A DNA stretch of 64,000 bases from Eisenibacter elegans DSM 3317 (GTDB lineage Bacteria; Bacteroidota; Bacteroidia; Cytophagales; Microscillaceae), in assembly GCF_000430505.1 (NCBI RefSeq), contig NZ_AUMD01000022.1:1-64000 (forward strand), given 5' to 3'. Under the pieces are notes generated by a model that did no database searches, was not told the origin of the DNA, and saw only the letters and a program-made list of their open reading frames with translations. Made by a program: the position numbers and the translations under genes. This document shows positions 24,208 to 34,439 of the stretch, piece by piece. The stretch's first letter is position 1. The number at the start of each line of letters is the position of its first letter.

Positions 24208-25926
24208 ATGAAAGCTTATACCGAAGATGGCCTCAGTATTACTATTGCAGACAAAAACGAAATCAAACGTGGTGGGGAGGGCAAAATCCTGACCATCCCC
24301 GAAATGCCCGGCCATGTCGCCAAAATCTACCTCGATCCCAACAACAAGCATATGTCCCAAGCGCAAAAAGATGCGCTCAAGGTCTTGGACGCATCTGTGT
24401 TTGTGCGTCCGCAGGCATTGATTTATCCTGCCAAAAAATCTTTGGAGATTTTGGGTTTTGTGATGGAGTACCTCTCCAATGACTTTGTACCCTTGGCAGC
24501 CTTATTCAACAAAAACTTCTGCGCCAGCTACCAGATTGACCTTCCCAGAAAGCAAAAAATCGCCGAGCAGATGGTCGCAGCCGTGGCCCTCGCACACCGC
24601 AACGACATCACTATCGGCGACCTCAGCGGTCTCAACATCCTCGTTACGCCCGACGGTGAGGTGCGTTTTATCGATGTAGACGCATACGAAACACCCATCC
24701 ATACCCACTCCGGCCTGCTGCTCGACGAAATCCGCGACTATCTCTACCAAGGCCATGTATCGCAAGAAAGCGACTATTTTGCCTTGGCTGTCATCTTGTT
24801 CAATCTGTTTACCTACACCCACCCTTTCAAAGGAGTTCATAAACAATACCGCTCTATTGCGGAGCGGATGCTACACAAGATTCCGGTGTTTGCCCAAGAC
24901 CCCGAGCTGATTACCCCCAAGTGTTTTATGCCTATTGTTGTGCCAGATTTACAGATGCAGTTTGAGCGCATTTTTGTACAAGGGGAGCGTTTCTTACTGT
25001 CCCTCAGCAGCCAACCTGCGGTAGTAGCCGCACCATCGATGGCCACTACGCTAGTGTTGAGCCAAGATCGCCTCGTGATGAAGGAATTGTACACCTTAGC
25101 CCCCGGTGAGCGCATCGAAGACGCTTATTTTACCGATACTTTGGGCTACCTCAGCACCAACCAGCGCCGCCTCGTATGGGATACCATAGCGCAGGGAAGC
25201 CCTCAACGTCGCCACGAAACCAATGCTGACGAATGGGAGGCGATGTATGTTGGCAAGACTAACTGCCTGGCTCGCCGCCACAACCAGCTTTGGATGCCTC
25301 AGAGCGGTGGCAAATGGACTCCCATTACCAATTTCCAACTCCACGAAGGAATGCGTACCTGTATGGTAGACTCCGTCTTGGTTTGTGTGGACGAGGAATA
25401 CTTGCGCTATGTTTTTGTAGATGAATTGCTCCAAACCAATGTACGGGTAGAGCAAGTACCTGTTTTTGGTAAGGGCTTCACACTCCACCCCGGCGGGGTA
25501 ATGCAACACGTAGGTGGGGTTTCGTATGTGTTTTATCACTCAGGCAAGACACTCTCCAGCTTCAAAGCCGGAGAACGACTCCAGCAGGTCTTTATCAGCG
25601 GTACGGTCGGTATTGCGTCCTTTATCCAAACCCTACAACAAGAAACCAGCTTGCGGCACGAGTATTTCAGTATCAATGGTTTGCAGATGCAACTCAGCGG
25701 CCAGACCCTCTCCCACCACAAACAAGTAGCTTTCAAGCCTACTCCTCAGGGAGGGTTGGTGTTTGAGCCTGCTGATGACCAGCTCATCATCCGCAGTGCC
25801 CAAGACTTCCAAATACTCCAGACGATGGACTGCCGCCTACTGAGCGACCAAACACGTCTTTTTGCCACCCAAAGCGGTATCATCGCCGTAGAGCCGGAGT
25901 TTGTTTATGTGCTCAATACCAAATAA
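24208..25926 (+). CDS. Kinase-fold protein with propeller-like C-terminal region
   Basis: 572 aa. Residues 1-265 form a protein-kinase-like domain. RGGEGKILTI (glycine loop), HVAKIY (Lys of strand 3), the catalytic loop GDLSGLNILV (Asp and Asn), and FIDVDAY in place of DFG are in order, resembling the YegI-like bacterial kinases. Residues about 270-572 have repeated strand-turn units without a known domain signature (YVGKTNCLARRHNQLWMPQSGG, YVFVDELLQTNVRVEQVPVFG). No membrane segment is visible, so it is likely cytoplasmic. Substrate and partners are unknown. It lies directly after the YraN gene. Confidence 0.75.
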   Translation: MKAYTEDGLSITIADKNEIKRGGEGKILTIPEMPGHVAKIYLDPNNKHMSQAQKDALKVLDASVFVRPQALIYPAKKSLEILGFVMEYLSNDFVPLAALFNKNFCASYQIDLPRKQKIAEQMVAAVALAHRNDITIGDLSGLNILVTPDGEVRFIDVDAYETPIHTHSGLLLDEIRDYLYQGHVSQESDYFALAVILFNLFTYTHPFKGVHKQYRSIAERMLHKIPVFAQDPELITPKCFMPIVVPDLQMQFERIFVQGERFLLSLSSQPAVVAAPSMATTLVLSQDRLVMKELYTLAPGERIEDAYFTDTLGYLSTNQRRLVWDTIAQGSPQRRHETNADEWEAMYVGKTNCLARRHNQLWMPQSGGKWTPITNFQLHEGMRTCMVDSVLVCVDEEYLRYVFVDELLQTNVRVEQVPVFGKGFTLHPGGVMQHVGGVSYVFYHSGKTLSSFKAGERLQQVFISGTVGIASFIQTLQQETSLRHEYFSINGLQMQLSGQTLSHHKQVAFKPTPQGGLVFEPADDQLIIRSAQDFQILQTMDCRLLSDQTRLFATQSGIIAVEPEFVYVLNTK

Positions 25927-26064
25927 CAGACCGTGCACGGCCATTGCCTGTGCCTTGTAGGTAACCAAGAATAATAAACAATAGGTGCTTTTATTGCATT
26001 TTTTGGAGAAAATTAGCATATTTGAGCTGACTAACCTACATTCTCCATATTAATACCAACGTTT

Positions 26065-27702
26065 ATGAAGCGTTATGACTACATCATTGTCGGGGCTGGC
26101 ACGGCAGGCTGCATCTTGGCCAACCGCCTAAGCGAAAACCCCAACACACAGGTGCTTTTACTCGAAGCCGGAGGCAAGGACAAACGTAAGGAAATCCATA
26201 TTCCGGCGGGCTATGGTAAGCTCAACCGCACCGAAGTAGACTGGGCCTACAGCACCGAGCCTCAGGCTCACGTAGACAACCGCCGGATTTACCTCCCCCG
26301 TGGCAAAACCCTCGGCGGCTGCAGCTCTACCAATGCGATGATTTACATCCGAGGCAATGCCCAAGACTACGACGACTGGGCCAAGGCTGGCAACCCCGGC
26401 TGGCGCTATGAAGAAGTGCTGCCGTATTTTCTCAAATCAGAGCATAACGAGCAGTTTAGCAATGCCTACCACCAACAGGGCGGTCTACTCAATGTAACAC
26501 ACCAGGCCTACCAAAGTCCTCTTTTGGAGAGTTTCTTACAAGCACATCGCGAGCTAGGCTATCCAGTGGTAGAGGATGTCAATGGAGCAGACCAAGAGGG
26601 AGCCACTCGGGCGCAGTTTACAGTCAAAAACGGGCAAAGATTCAGCGCCGCAAGGGCCTTCCTCAAGCCGGCGATGAGCCGCCCCAATCTGACTGTCATC
26701 ACACACGCCCTGAGCGAGCGGATTGTTTTTGATGGCAAACGCGCCATTGGTATCGTATACCTCGACAAGCGCGGTCAGCGCCAAGAGGTACAGGCTTCGC
26801 AAGAAATCCTTCTGGCGGCAGGGAGCTTCAACTCGCCTCAGCTGCTGATGCGCTCTGGTGTAGGCAACCCTGCTGAGCTGCGCCCCCACGGCATTGTCAG
26901 TATCCACGACCTTCCTGGTGTTGGCCAAAATCTCCAAGACCACTTGCTGGTCGTCGTCGGCTGTTTGTCTAACCAAAAAAACACGCTTAACTCCGCCGAG
27001 ACCATCGGCAACCTGTTCAAGTACCTGATTTGGAAACGAGGCCCTTTTGCGGCCAGCCCTCTGGAGTCGGTTTCTTTTCTGAAAAGCAATCCTGAGCTTG
27101 CCATCCCCGATATGCAGATGCACTGGGCTCCGGTGCAGGCCGGCACATCGGATTATGACCCCAGCATAGACTTCTATAACCCCGATACCTATCCTAAGAT
27201 TGACGGCTTTTCTATCTTGCCCACCTTGCTCAAGCCCAAAAGCCGTGGCTATGTGGGTTTGCGCTCAGCTAACCCCTTGGATGCACCGCTGATTCAGCCC
27301 AACTTCCTCAGTGCAGAAGAGGATATGGAAACCTTGCTCGCAGCCACCAAAGTTGCGCAACGCCTACTGCTCTCCAATGCATTTGCCCATACCCGAAAAG
27401 AGATGCACTATCCGCCACTACCACACAACGACGACAAACTGCGTACACACATCCGCAAAACCCTCGAAACGGTATACCATCCTGTGGGTACTTGTAAGAT
27501 GGGTACTGACGAAATGGCCGTAGTCGATGCCGAGCTGCGCGTACACGGTTTGGAAGGTCTTCGGGTTGTGGATGCGTCAATTATGCCCGAAATCACCAAT
27601 GGCAACACCAATGCTCCTGTAATGATGATTGCCGAAAAGGCCGCTGATATGATTCTGGGTAAGGTTTCTAGCCTCAAAACCACTGCTGCCTACGGGAATT
27701 AG
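26065..27702 (+). CDS. GMC family oxidoreductase (choline dehydrogenase-like)
   Basis: 545 aa. The FAD-binding Rossmann motif YIIVGAGTAGCILANRLSE is at the N-terminus, GGCSSTNAMIYIRGN is the GMC signature 1 region, the GSFNSPQLLMRSGVG region follows, and the C-terminal substrate domain has the active-site HPVGTCKMGTD and NGNTNAPVMMIAEKAADMI. The family oxidises alcohols, choline or sugars with FAD. Substrate cannot be told from the sequence. No betaine-aldehyde dehydrogenase or choline transporter gene is nearby, so choline is not implied. Confidence 0.93.
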   Translation: MKRYDYIIVGAGTAGCILANRLSENPNTQVLLLEAGGKDKRKEIHIPAGYGKLNRTEVDWAYSTEPQAHVDNRRIYLPRGKTLGGCSSTNAMIYIRGNAQDYDDWAKAGNPGWRYEEVLPYFLKSEHNEQFSNAYHQQGGLLNVTHQAYQSPLLESFLQAHRELGYPVVEDVNGADQEGATRAQFTVKNGQRFSAARAFLKPAMSRPNLTVITHALSERIVFDGKRAIGIVYLDKRGQRQEVQASQEILLAAGSFNSPQLLMRSGVGNPAELRPHGIVSIHDLPGVGQNLQDHLLVVVGCLSNQKNTLNSAETIGNLFKYLIWKRGPFAASPLESVSFLKSNPELAIPDMQMHWAPVQAGTSDYDPSIDFYNPDTYPKIDGFSILPTLLKPKSRGYVGLRSANPLDAPLIQPNFLSAEEDMETLLAATKVAQRLLLSNAFAHTRKEMHYPPLPHNDDKLRTHIRKTLETVYHPVGTCKMGTDEMAVVDAELRVHGLEGLRVVDASIMPEITNGNTNAPVMMIAEKAADMILGKVSSLKTTAAYGN

Positions 27703-27722
27703 ATAAGGAACCACGCCACTGG

Positions 27723-27822
27723 GCATTTTCAAGCTCCACAGCTCAAACTGTGGGTTAAGTGTTATTTTACCCCCAAATGAGACCCCAACTTATCTCGGAG
27801 CTCCGGCTTCGAGATACTTTTC
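27723..27822. repeat. Dispersed repeat, copy E (inverted relative to copy D)
   Basis: The reverse complement of this stretch aligns with 49435-49535. Shared parts include CGGAGCTCCGAGA versus CCGGCTCCGAGA, GGTAAAAT, a CCCACAGTTTGAGCTGTGGAG-like dyad and TTTGAAAA. It has no ORF. Confidence 0.5.
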
Positions 27823-27847
27823 CAAAAATCTCCGAAAGCCTACTGTT

Positions 27848-28501
27848 TTATTTCAAAAACCCACGTTGAAGTTTGGAGTGTTGTTCCAACCTAGGGCTGA
27901 GCCAGAGATACAACAACCAAGTCAGGCCAGTACCTAGTACAGCGCCGGCATAGGTGTCTTCAAAAAAATGCTGTGCTAGGTATACCCGCGAAATAGACGC
28001 TAGCAAGGCTATTACAAATAGCAGCCCTCCTACCCAGGGTTTTTTACTAAAAATAGCCAATAACAAGCATACCGAAAAAGCGGTGGTAGAGTGCCCCGAT
28101 GGGAAGCTATTGTAGGCGTGGACTTCTACCCCGGGCACATAATGAATCCATTGGTCTGTCCCAAAAAAAGCCTTAGGACGGAGAGCATCCGGAAACACAA
28201 AGCGTTTGAGCAACTGAGCTGCCAACGAGTTTAGAGCCAACGCAATCACCAGTATCAGCCCACGCCCATAATGAAACGCTAAAAATATAAGCGCGACAAG
28301 GCCATAAAAAATTCCATCACCTATCCAGGTCGCATATTTAAAAAATATATCTAATAGTGGCGTATGTGCTCCATTCAGCCACAAAACCATCTCTCCTTTG
28401 AGGGCATTGCCCAGCCATATCCCACCAGAGATGAGGTACACGAGCAAAAATGTAAAAAACAAATAGTTTTGGATGAGCGTTTGGCGGAGGGTTTGAAGCA
28501 T
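27848..28501 (-). CDS. PAP2-family membrane phosphatase
   Basis: 217 aa with five or six membrane helices. The acid-phosphatase/PAP2 motifs are in order: KRFVFPDALRP (about residues 91-101), NSFPSGHSTTAF (about 131-142) and SRVYLAQHFFEDTYAG (about 168-183), supplying the catalytic histidines. Such enzymes remove phosphate from lipid phosphates such as phosphatidate or undecaprenyl diphosphate. The position of the active site on the outer side is expected for that role. The gene stands alone. Confidence 0.88.
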   Translation of the reverse strand: MLQTLRQTLIQNYLFFTFLLVYLISGGIWLGNALKGEMVLWLNGAHTPLLDIFFKYATWIGDGIFYGLVALIFLAFHYGRGLILVIALALNSLAAQLLKRFVFPDALRPKAFFGTDQWIHYVPGVEVHAYNSFPSGHSTTAFSVCLLLAIFSKKPWVGGLLFVIALLASISRVYLAQHFFEDTYAGAVLGTGLTWLLYLWLSPRLEQHSKLQRGFLK

Positions 28502-28544
28502 AATCGATTTGACTTGAGGACAATGTGTGTTACTGTGGCAAAAC

Positions 28545-28583
28545 TACAAAAAAAGCGCTAGGAATAAAGGTCCTAGCGCTTTT
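28545..28583 (-). terminator. Intrinsic terminator of fhs
   Basis: AAAAGCGCTAGGA (28551-28563), loop and TCCTAGCGCTTTT (28571-28583) form a perfect 13-bp stem. On the minus strand it is followed by a run of T (GCTTTTTTTG). It sits 52 bases below the fhs stop. Confidence 0.88.
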
Positions 28584-28634
28584 CGGAAGCAGCGACACTA
28601 GGCCGTCCCATAGTGTTACTGCTTTTTGGTGGAT

Positions 28635-30302
28635 TTAGCTCAGCCCTTCTACCTCGCCATCGACGATGTCGATGTGTAAGGCTTGTGGATTCTTGGGTAA
28701 CCCCGGCATACGCATGATATCCCCACAAACGGCGACAATAAAGCCTGCCCCACTGTTGATGACGAGGGAGGCTACAGGCAGCTCAAAATCAGTCGCTACG
28801 CCCAAAGCTGCGGCATCGGCGGAGAAGGAGTACTGTGTTTTGGCAATGCAGACGGGCAGGTGGTCGAGGCCGAGCTGGCTGATGCGCTTGAGCATCTGCT
28901 GGGCTTTGGGGGCAAAGCTGACCGAGCGGGCGCCGTATACTTGCGTGGCTACTTTGTTGATTTTGGTGGCGATGTCGTCGCTATCGGCATAGCTGAAGCG
29001 TATGGGGTCAGCGGATTGTTGGGCGATGGTGTCTACCACGGCCTGCGCCAAGGCTTCGGCTCCGGCACCTCCGTGGGTAAAACTGTTGTTGCGGGCAAAG
29101 CGTACTCCTTGACGCGCTACGTGTTGCTGTACCATTTGCATCTCGGCTTCTGTGTCGAAGTGGTATTGGTTGAACGCCACTACGACCGACTGCCCGAAAG
29201 CCTTCATATTTTGAATGTGTTTGTCGAGGTTGGCCAAGCCTCTTTGTAGGCCTTCGGGGTGAGGCTGCTTAATGTCGGCTTCGGGTACGCCGCCGTGCAG
29301 TTTGAGGGCTTGCGAGGTAACCACAATCACCGTGGCCTTGGGGGCGATACCCGCCGTACGGCATTTGATATTGAAGAATTTTTCAGCCCCCAAATCAGCG
29401 CCAAAGCCTGCTTCTGTTACTACATAATCGGCATAGCTGAGCGCCATCTTGGTGGCCAGTACAGAGTTGCAGCCGTGGGCGATGTTGGCAAAAGGTCCTC
29501 CGTGGACGATGGCGGGAGTGTTTTCGGTAGTCTGCACGAGGTTGGGCTGGAGTGCGTCTTTGAGCAGTACGGTAACAGCGCCGGCAAAGCCAAGGTCGCC
29601 CACAAACACCGGGGTATTGTCTGCCCGATAGCCCAAGAGAATGCGGGAGATGCGCGCCTTCAAATCGTCGAGGTCGGTGGCGAGACAAAGGATGGCCATA
29701 ATCTCCGAAGCGGGCGTGATGTCAAAACCTGTTTCGGTAGGGATGCCGTGTGCACCACCGCCCAAGCCCGTAACGATGTTGCGCAGGGAGCGATCGTTTA
29801 CATCCAGGACTCGCTTCCAGAGTACTTGTTTGAGCTGCTCGGGTGTACCTCGGTGTTGGTATTGATAATTGTCGAGCAGGGCGGCAATCATATTGTTGGC
29901 CGCTGTGATGGCGTGAAAATCTCCGGTGAAGTGTAAGTTGATGTTTTCCATCGGCAGTACCTGTGCATACCCTCCTCCAGCGGCGCCGCCCTTCATTCCG
30001 AAGCAAGGGCCTAGTGAAGGCTCACGCAGCGCCACGATGGCTTTTTTGCCCAAGCGAGCCAGTCCCAAGCCCAGGCCTACCGAAGTGGTAGTCTTGCCGA
30101 TACCAGCCTTGGTAGGTGTAATGGCCGTTACAAGGATAAGATGCGCTTTTTGGGCGGCCTGCGGCCTTAATGCCTCCAGCGGTACTTTGGCCATATAGCG
30201 CCCATAGGGGATGAGCGTGTCTTCTCCGAGCCCCAACTGAGCTCCAATGGTTTGGATATTTTGCAGTGGCGTTTCGCGTGCGATTTGAATGTCTGATTTC
30301 AT
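28635..30302 (-). CDS. fhs: Formate--tetrahydrofolate ligase
   Basis: 555 aa, full length. [17 protein letters not shown] is the phosphate-binding loop, [18 protein letters not shown] is the conserved P-loop-distal motif, and [20 protein letters not shown] the C-terminal segment. It makes 10-formyl-tetrahydrofolate from formate, ATP and THF for purine synthesis and one-carbon metabolism. It stands alone, ended by a strong intrinsic terminator. Start: the ATG at 30302 ([16 protein letters not shown]) gives the family's usual N-terminus. Confidence 0.96.
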   Translation of the reverse strand: MKSDIQIARETPLQNIQTIGAQLGLGEDTLIPYGRYMAKVPLEALRPQAAQKAHLILVTAITPTKAGIGKTTTSVGLGLGLARLGKKAIVALREPSLGPCFGMKGGAAGGGYAQVLPMENINLHFTGDFHAITAANNMIAALLDNYQYQHRGTPEQLKQVLWKRVLDVNDRSLRNIVTGLGGGAHGIPTETGFDITPASEIMAILCLATDLDDLKARISRILLGYRADNTPVFVGDLGFAGAVTVLLKDALQPNLVQTTENTPAIVHGGPFANIAHGCNSVLATKMALSYADYVVTEAGFGADLGAEKFFNIKCRTAGIAPKATVIVVTSQALKLHGGVPEADIKQPHPEGLQRGLANLDKHIQNMKAFGQSVVVAFNQYHFDTEAEMQMVQQHVARQGVRFARNNSFTHGGAGAEALAQAVVDTIAQQSADPIRFSYADSDDIATKINKVATQVYGARSVSFAPKAQQMLKRISQLGLDHLPVCIAKTQYSFSADAAALGVATDFELPVASLVINSGAGFIVAVCGDIMRMPGLPKNPQALHIDIVDGEVEGLS

Positions 30303-30472
30303 ATCGAGAGTTTGTATGTATTGTGTTGTAAGTATTGCAGAGCCGCATCTCTACTGAAGGCTCCAAGGTACAATATTTTCGGCAACATCCGTATTTTAAG
30401 CCTGCTTCATAACCTTTTTCGCACACGCGGGGTTACACTCCCAGTACTACTAAACCACTCATTATCAGAAAT

Positions 30473-31381
30473 ATGTCGAGTATCGAAAAAACCTACCAAT
30501 GGCTGCTCTCGGAGCATACCAAACACCGAAGCGAGGCAATCATCCTGGTGATTGCCATCGTTAGTTTTTTGCTCCATTTGGCGTTGATTTACCTCTTGGA
30601 GTTTGGCATTGTCAAACTATCCCACGTACCAGCACTATTGCGCAGCCCCATAGCCGCTATCTATACTCCGTTTTCGTTTATCTTGGTGTATGAAGTATAC
30701 TTGTTGGTGTATTACCTGCCCAAATCTATCACGGTGTATATCGGCAAACAATACGAAATCATCACCCTTATCATCATCCGGCGTTTGTTCAAGGATTTGG
30801 CGGGGCTGAAGCTCTCCACCGATTGGTTTGCTGTAAAGGAGGATTTACAGTTTACTTATGATTTGCTTACCGCCCTTGTCTTGTTTTATGCTATTTACCT
30901 CTTCCACGCTAATATTGCCAGTAAACCTGCTGATATTCAAAAAGTAATCCCTACACCGGTAGCGCGGTTCATCTGGTTCAAGCAGTTGGTTGCCGTTTGT
31001 TTAGTACCGGTTTTGGTTGCTATGGCGGTGTATGCCTTTGTCAACTGGGCGATGGGTGTGTGGGTATCAAGCCAAGACCTAGATACTTCGTTCAAGAACC
31101 TGAATAGTATCTTCTTCGAAGAGTTTTTTACGCTGCTGATTATTGTGGATGTGCTGTTGTTGCTTTTCTCTTTCTTCTACACCAACACTTTTCATAAGGT
31201 AATTCGCAACTCCGGCTTTATCATTTCTACTATTTTGCTGCGGATATCGTTTTCGGTAGAGGGGCTGATAAACAACCTGTTGATTGTCTCGGCGATTCTT
31301 TTTGGGTTGCTGATGGTCGTCATTCATAATCAATATGAGCGCCTGCATCAAAAAAACACTGCGCTGATGGATGTTTCTTGA
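30473..31381 (+). CDS. Polytopic membrane protein of unknown function
   Basis: 302 aa with about seven hydrophobic helices (AIILVIAIVSFLLHLALIYLL, FILVYEVYLLVYYLP, LLTALVLFYAIYLF, LVAVCLVPVLVAMAVYAFV, FFTLLIIVDVLLLLFSFFY, LLIVSAILFGLLMVVI). No enzyme motif is evident. A weak similarity to Bacteroidota inner-membrane proteins with conserved PIAAIYTPFSFILVYEVYLL exists from memory, with no assigned function. Neighbours are unrelated. Confidence 0.75.
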   Translation: MSSIEKTYQWLLSEHTKHRSEAIILVIAIVSFLLHLALIYLLEFGIVKLSHVPALLRSPIAAIYTPFSFILVYEVYLLVYYLPKSITVYIGKQYEIITLIIIRRLFKDLAGLKLSTDWFAVKEDLQFTYDLLTALVLFYAIYLFHANIASKPADIQKVIPTPVARFIWFKQLVAVCLVPVLVAMAVYAFVNWAMGVWVSSQDLDTSFKNLNSIFFEEFFTLLIIVDVLLLLFSFFYTNTFHKVIRNSGFIISTILLRISFSVEGLINNLLIVSAILFGLLMVVIHNQYERLHQKNTALMDVS

Positions 31382-31555
31382 AGGTAACATAATATATATT
31401 CCACAGCTGCTAACGGCTAATAAGGAATCATTTTTGCGCATCAAAATCATCATTAGCCATAGTTTAAATAACTTATGAACCACTCCTCCCTCACACTCTG
31501 TCTCGTTGAAGCACATACACTCCCAGCGGCTGTTCGCCAAGAGTGGCGTGGTGTA

Positions 31556-32092
31556 ATGGTATACGATATGTATCACTACCAAGCCCATACAGCGTACTGG
31601 CTATTAGGGTTGAGTGTTTTTTTGGACTCTTGGTGTTGGTGTTTGTCGGTTGGTCGGAGTATGAGGACATCATGGCCAATAAAATGCGTCTGGGGAGTTT
31701 GTTGGTCGTGATGGGGGGGCTGATAGGGTTGGCCGGGCTTTCGTGGTGGGGTTATCGGTACTTTGATACCCCTCAGACAAGCGATAAGGCAACAACACCG
31801 CCAAGAAGGACGCACAACAGAGGCTAAGTTGGTATATCTAGACGCGTTTGTGCGGGATGGCCGCCACAAAAGTACGACTACCTACACGGGTTATTATCAC
31901 CTGAAAGAAGGAACTTGCTTGATTAAAGCGCCTCTACACGGGCCGTACAAAAAATACCGAAACACCACTGGTCAAGGTAGACCCGTCCGCAATACTCCCG
32001 CCTACAACAGGAGGCTAGGTACTCTGCGAAGCTACACTGGCGTAAGCAGCTTCAGGACAGCGTTCAGTAGCCCCCGCGCAAGGAGCTACTGA
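31556..32092 (+). pseudogene. Frameshifted small membrane protein (DUF3592-like)
   Basis: Three frames make one sensible protein: MYHYQAHTAYWLLGLSVF (frame of 31475), FGLLVLVFVGWSEYEDIMANKMRLG to SWWGYRYFDTP (frame of 31543), and QEGRTTEAKLVYLDAFVRDG to YYHLKEGTCLIKAPLHGP (frame of 31763). The first break falls in a T-run near 31616 and needs one extra T; the second is near 31800 in CCGCCAAGAAGG. The rebuilt protein has two membrane helices and a small beta domain like DUF3592. It may be a sequencing artefact, a slippage-controlled gene or a true pseudogene. C-terminal sequence is not clear. Confidence 0.5.
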
Positions 32093-32146
32093 TGATGCTC
32101 TAAAGGTTCTAATCAAAATGGCTGGAGCTTTGCCCAACTGACATTT

Positions 32147-33502
32147 TTACTCAGGTGTTGTTGCATTATCTGCCTCCAAACTTCGCTGCAATAGCAGATA
32201 GCCAATCACACCGGCAACAAGGGAGGCCAGCAAAATACCTACCTTGGCTTGTAAGATGTATGCTTCATTGCTAAAGGCCAAGGTAGTGATAAACAGCGAC
32301 ATCGTAAAGCCAATAGCTGCCAGAAAAGATGTAGCAACGATACTGACAAAGCTGATTTCTTCGGGCAATACTACAAGTTTGGTCTTGATACCCAAATATA
32401 CTGCTCCCGAAATCCCAATAACCTTTCCCAACAATAGACCCAAGATAATTCCCAAGGTAACAGGGCTAGCCAAGGTGCTCAGGACATCGCCCGAAAAAGA
32501 CACTCCCGCATTGGCAAAGGCAAAAATAGGCATTACCACGAACGCTACCAATGGGTGCATCCCGTGTTCGAGCTTTTGGAGAGGAGGAATAACACCCTTG
32601 GTAACATACTGAATCTTGTCTAGGTTTTTTTGCTCTTCATAGCTCAATAAGCCTTGATGGGCTTCATCGTCAAATTTTTTGTCAAAGGTGTGCAACAAAA
32701 ACCTGATTTTGCGCACATACAGTGGCTTAGAAATTTTGACATTAGCCGGAATGGTAAAGGCTGCCAATACGGCTGCAATGGTGGCGTGTACGCCCGAAAG
32801 CAGGAAGGCTGTCCACAGGCCAACAATCCCCAAAGCGCCATAAAACACCGCATTGCGTACGCCCAACACATTGCCCAAAATCATAAGGCTAAGGAAAACA
32901 GCGCCGATACCAAGGCTGAACAACGAGATTTTGGAAGTATAGAAGAGCGCAATCACGAGTACTGCGCCCAAGTCGTCGATGATGGCCAAGGCAGTCAGGA
33001 ATACCTTGAGCGAAAGAGGCACTCTATCGCCCAACAAATACAGCACTCCCAGCGCAAAGGCAATATCGGTAGCCATAGGGATACCCCAACCATTGGCTGC
33101 TTCGATACTCGCATCTTGGTTGAGTGTCCAGTAAATCAGGGCTGGCAACAAAAACCCACCCAAACCCGCCACTACCGGCAAGATGGCCTTGCGTGGGTCA
33201 GCCAGCTCACCGGCAATGATTTCGCGCTTCAGTTCCAAGCCCACCACAAAGAAAAACATCGACATCAGCCCATCGTTAATCCAAAGCTGCAAAGGCTTGT
33301 TGATTTCAAAACTACCTATTCCTATCCTGAACTTTGTCTGCCAAAGTTGCTCAAACTCAAGCGACCAAGGTGAGTTAGAGAGTATCAATGCCAGCGCTGC
33401 CGAAATAAACAATACGATGCCGCTCGATGTAGATTGGCTCATAAAATTACCTACCGGCTTGAGTACCCATTTCTCTACAGGAGTAGTTTCTAGTTGATTC
33501 AT
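32147..33502 (-). CDS. nhaA: Na+/H+ antiporter NhaA
   Basis: 451 aa with about 12 membrane helices. ATDIAFALGVLYLLGDRVPLSLKVFLTALAIIDDLGAVLVIA contains the adjacent Asp pair (IDD) of the ion-binding site, and VELKREIIAGEL is the conserved N-terminal segment. It exports Na+ in exchange for H+ for salt and pH homeostasis, fitting a marine or brackish habitat. A perfect Bacteroidota promoter (TTTG-N19-TATCTTTG) lies just upstream. Confidence 0.96.
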   Translation of the reverse strand: MNQLETTPVEKWVLKPVGNFMSQSTSSGIVLFISAALALILSNSPWSLEFEQLWQTKFRIGIGSFEINKPLQLWINDGLMSMFFFVVGLELKREIIAGELADPRKAILPVVAGLGGFLLPALIYWTLNQDASIEAANGWGIPMATDIAFALGVLYLLGDRVPLSLKVFLTALAIIDDLGAVLVIALFYTSKISLFSLGIGAVFLSLMILGNVLGVRNAVFYGALGIVGLWTAFLLSGVHATIAAVLAAFTIPANVKISKPLYVRKIRFLLHTFDKKFDDEAHQGLLSYEEQKNLDKIQYVTKGVIPPLQKLEHGMHPLVAFVVMPIFAFANAGVSFSGDVLSTLASPVTLGIILGLLLGKVIGISGAVYLGIKTKLVVLPEEISFVSIVATSFLAAIGFTMSLFITTLAFSNEAYILQAKVGILLASLVAGVIGYLLLQRSLEADNATTPE

Positions 33503-33550
33503 TATACTTCAAGAATAGTTTTAAAATTGAAAAATGCACCTTCTCTATCC

Positions 33551-33581
33551 CAAAGATAGGGCATATAAGGTGGCCTTCAAA
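33551..33581 (-). promoter_or_regulatory. Promoter of nhaA
   Basis: On the minus strand TTTG (33581-33578), a 19-base spacer and TATCTTTG (33558-33551) match the Bacteroidota -33/-7 consensus at both elements. The start codon is 48 bases below the -7 box. Confidence 0.7.
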
Positions 33582-33629
33582 ATAAAACCAGTCAAAGCCA
33601 AAGATTGTTTGGTATTCGCAGCCCCTGTT

Positions 33630-34439
33630 TTAGACTGCTACCTCGGCCTTGATAGCCGGATGTGGGTCGTAGCTCTCAAGGCTGAAATCGTGGTAGTCGA
33701 AGGCGAAAAGGTCTTCAATGTCAGGGTTGAGGCGCATTGTAGGCAAGAGCCTAGGACTGCGGCTCAGTTGGAGCTGGGCTTGGGCTAGGTGATTGGTGTA
33801 GAGGTGTGTGTCGCCGCCTGTCCATATAAATTCGCCCGGAGCCAAGCCACAGACCTGCGCCACCATCAGGGTCAGGAGCGCGTAGGAGGCAATGTTGAAG
33901 GGCACTCCCAAGAATACATCGGCACTGCGCTGGTAGAGTTGGCAGGAGAGCTTGCCCTCGGCCACATAAAACTGAAACAAGGCGTGGCAGGGGGGCAGCT
34001 TCATCGCGCTTACTTCGCCTACATTCCAAGCGCTAACAATCATCCGGCGGGAGTCGGGTGTTTGTTTGATTTGGCGCAAGACCTCGGCAATTTGGTCTAT
34101 CTTACGCCCATCGGCGGCAGCCCACGAGCGCCACTGCGCCCCATAGACAGGGCCAAGCTCGCCCTGCTCATCGGCCCACTCGTCCCAAATGGATACCCCG
34201 TTTTCTTGCAGATAGCGCACATTGGTGTCGCCTTTCAGAAACCAGAGCAGCTCATAAATGATTGATTTGAGGTGTACCCGCTTGGTGGTCAGCAAAGGAA
34301 AGCCTAGGCTGAGGTCATGGCGCATTTGGTAGCCAAAGGTGCTGTAGGTACCGATGCCGGTGCGGTCGCCCTTGGGCGTTCCCTTGTCGAGTAGGTGCTG
34401 TAAGAGCGCTAGGTATTGGGTTTCGATATTATAAAGCAT
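33630..34439 (-). CDS. thyA: Thymidylate synthase
   Basis: 269 aa, the ThyA length. The catalytic cysteine lies in [21 protein letters not shown] and [12 protein letters not shown] are conserved, and the N-terminal [13 protein letters not shown] binds phosphate. It converts dUMP to dTMP with methylene-THF. The folate genes are not adjacent; fhs is about 3 kb away. Two CAAAAGTA (TACTTTTG on minus) boxes sit at 34459-34466 and 34476-34483 upstream and may be alternative -7 elements. Confidence 0.96.
   Translation of the reverse strand: MLYNIETQYLALLQHLLDKGTPKGDRTGIGTYSTFGYQMRHDLSLGFPLLTTKRVHLKSIIYELLWFLKGDTNVRYLQENGVSIWDEWADEQGELGPVYGAQWRSWAAADGRKIDQIAEVLRQIKQTPDSRRMIVSAWNVGEVSAMKLPPCHALFQFYVAEGKLSCQLYQRSADVFLGVPFNIASYALLTLMVAQVCGLAPGEFIWTGGDTHLYTNHLAQAQLQLSRSPRLLPTMRLNPDIEDLFAFDYHDFSLESYDPHPAIKAEVAV

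Noticed and set aside
26065-27702. Choline dehydrogenase BetA as a firm name
   Set aside because: GMC motifs fit many substrates and no BetB, transporter or regulator lies near, so only the family is given.
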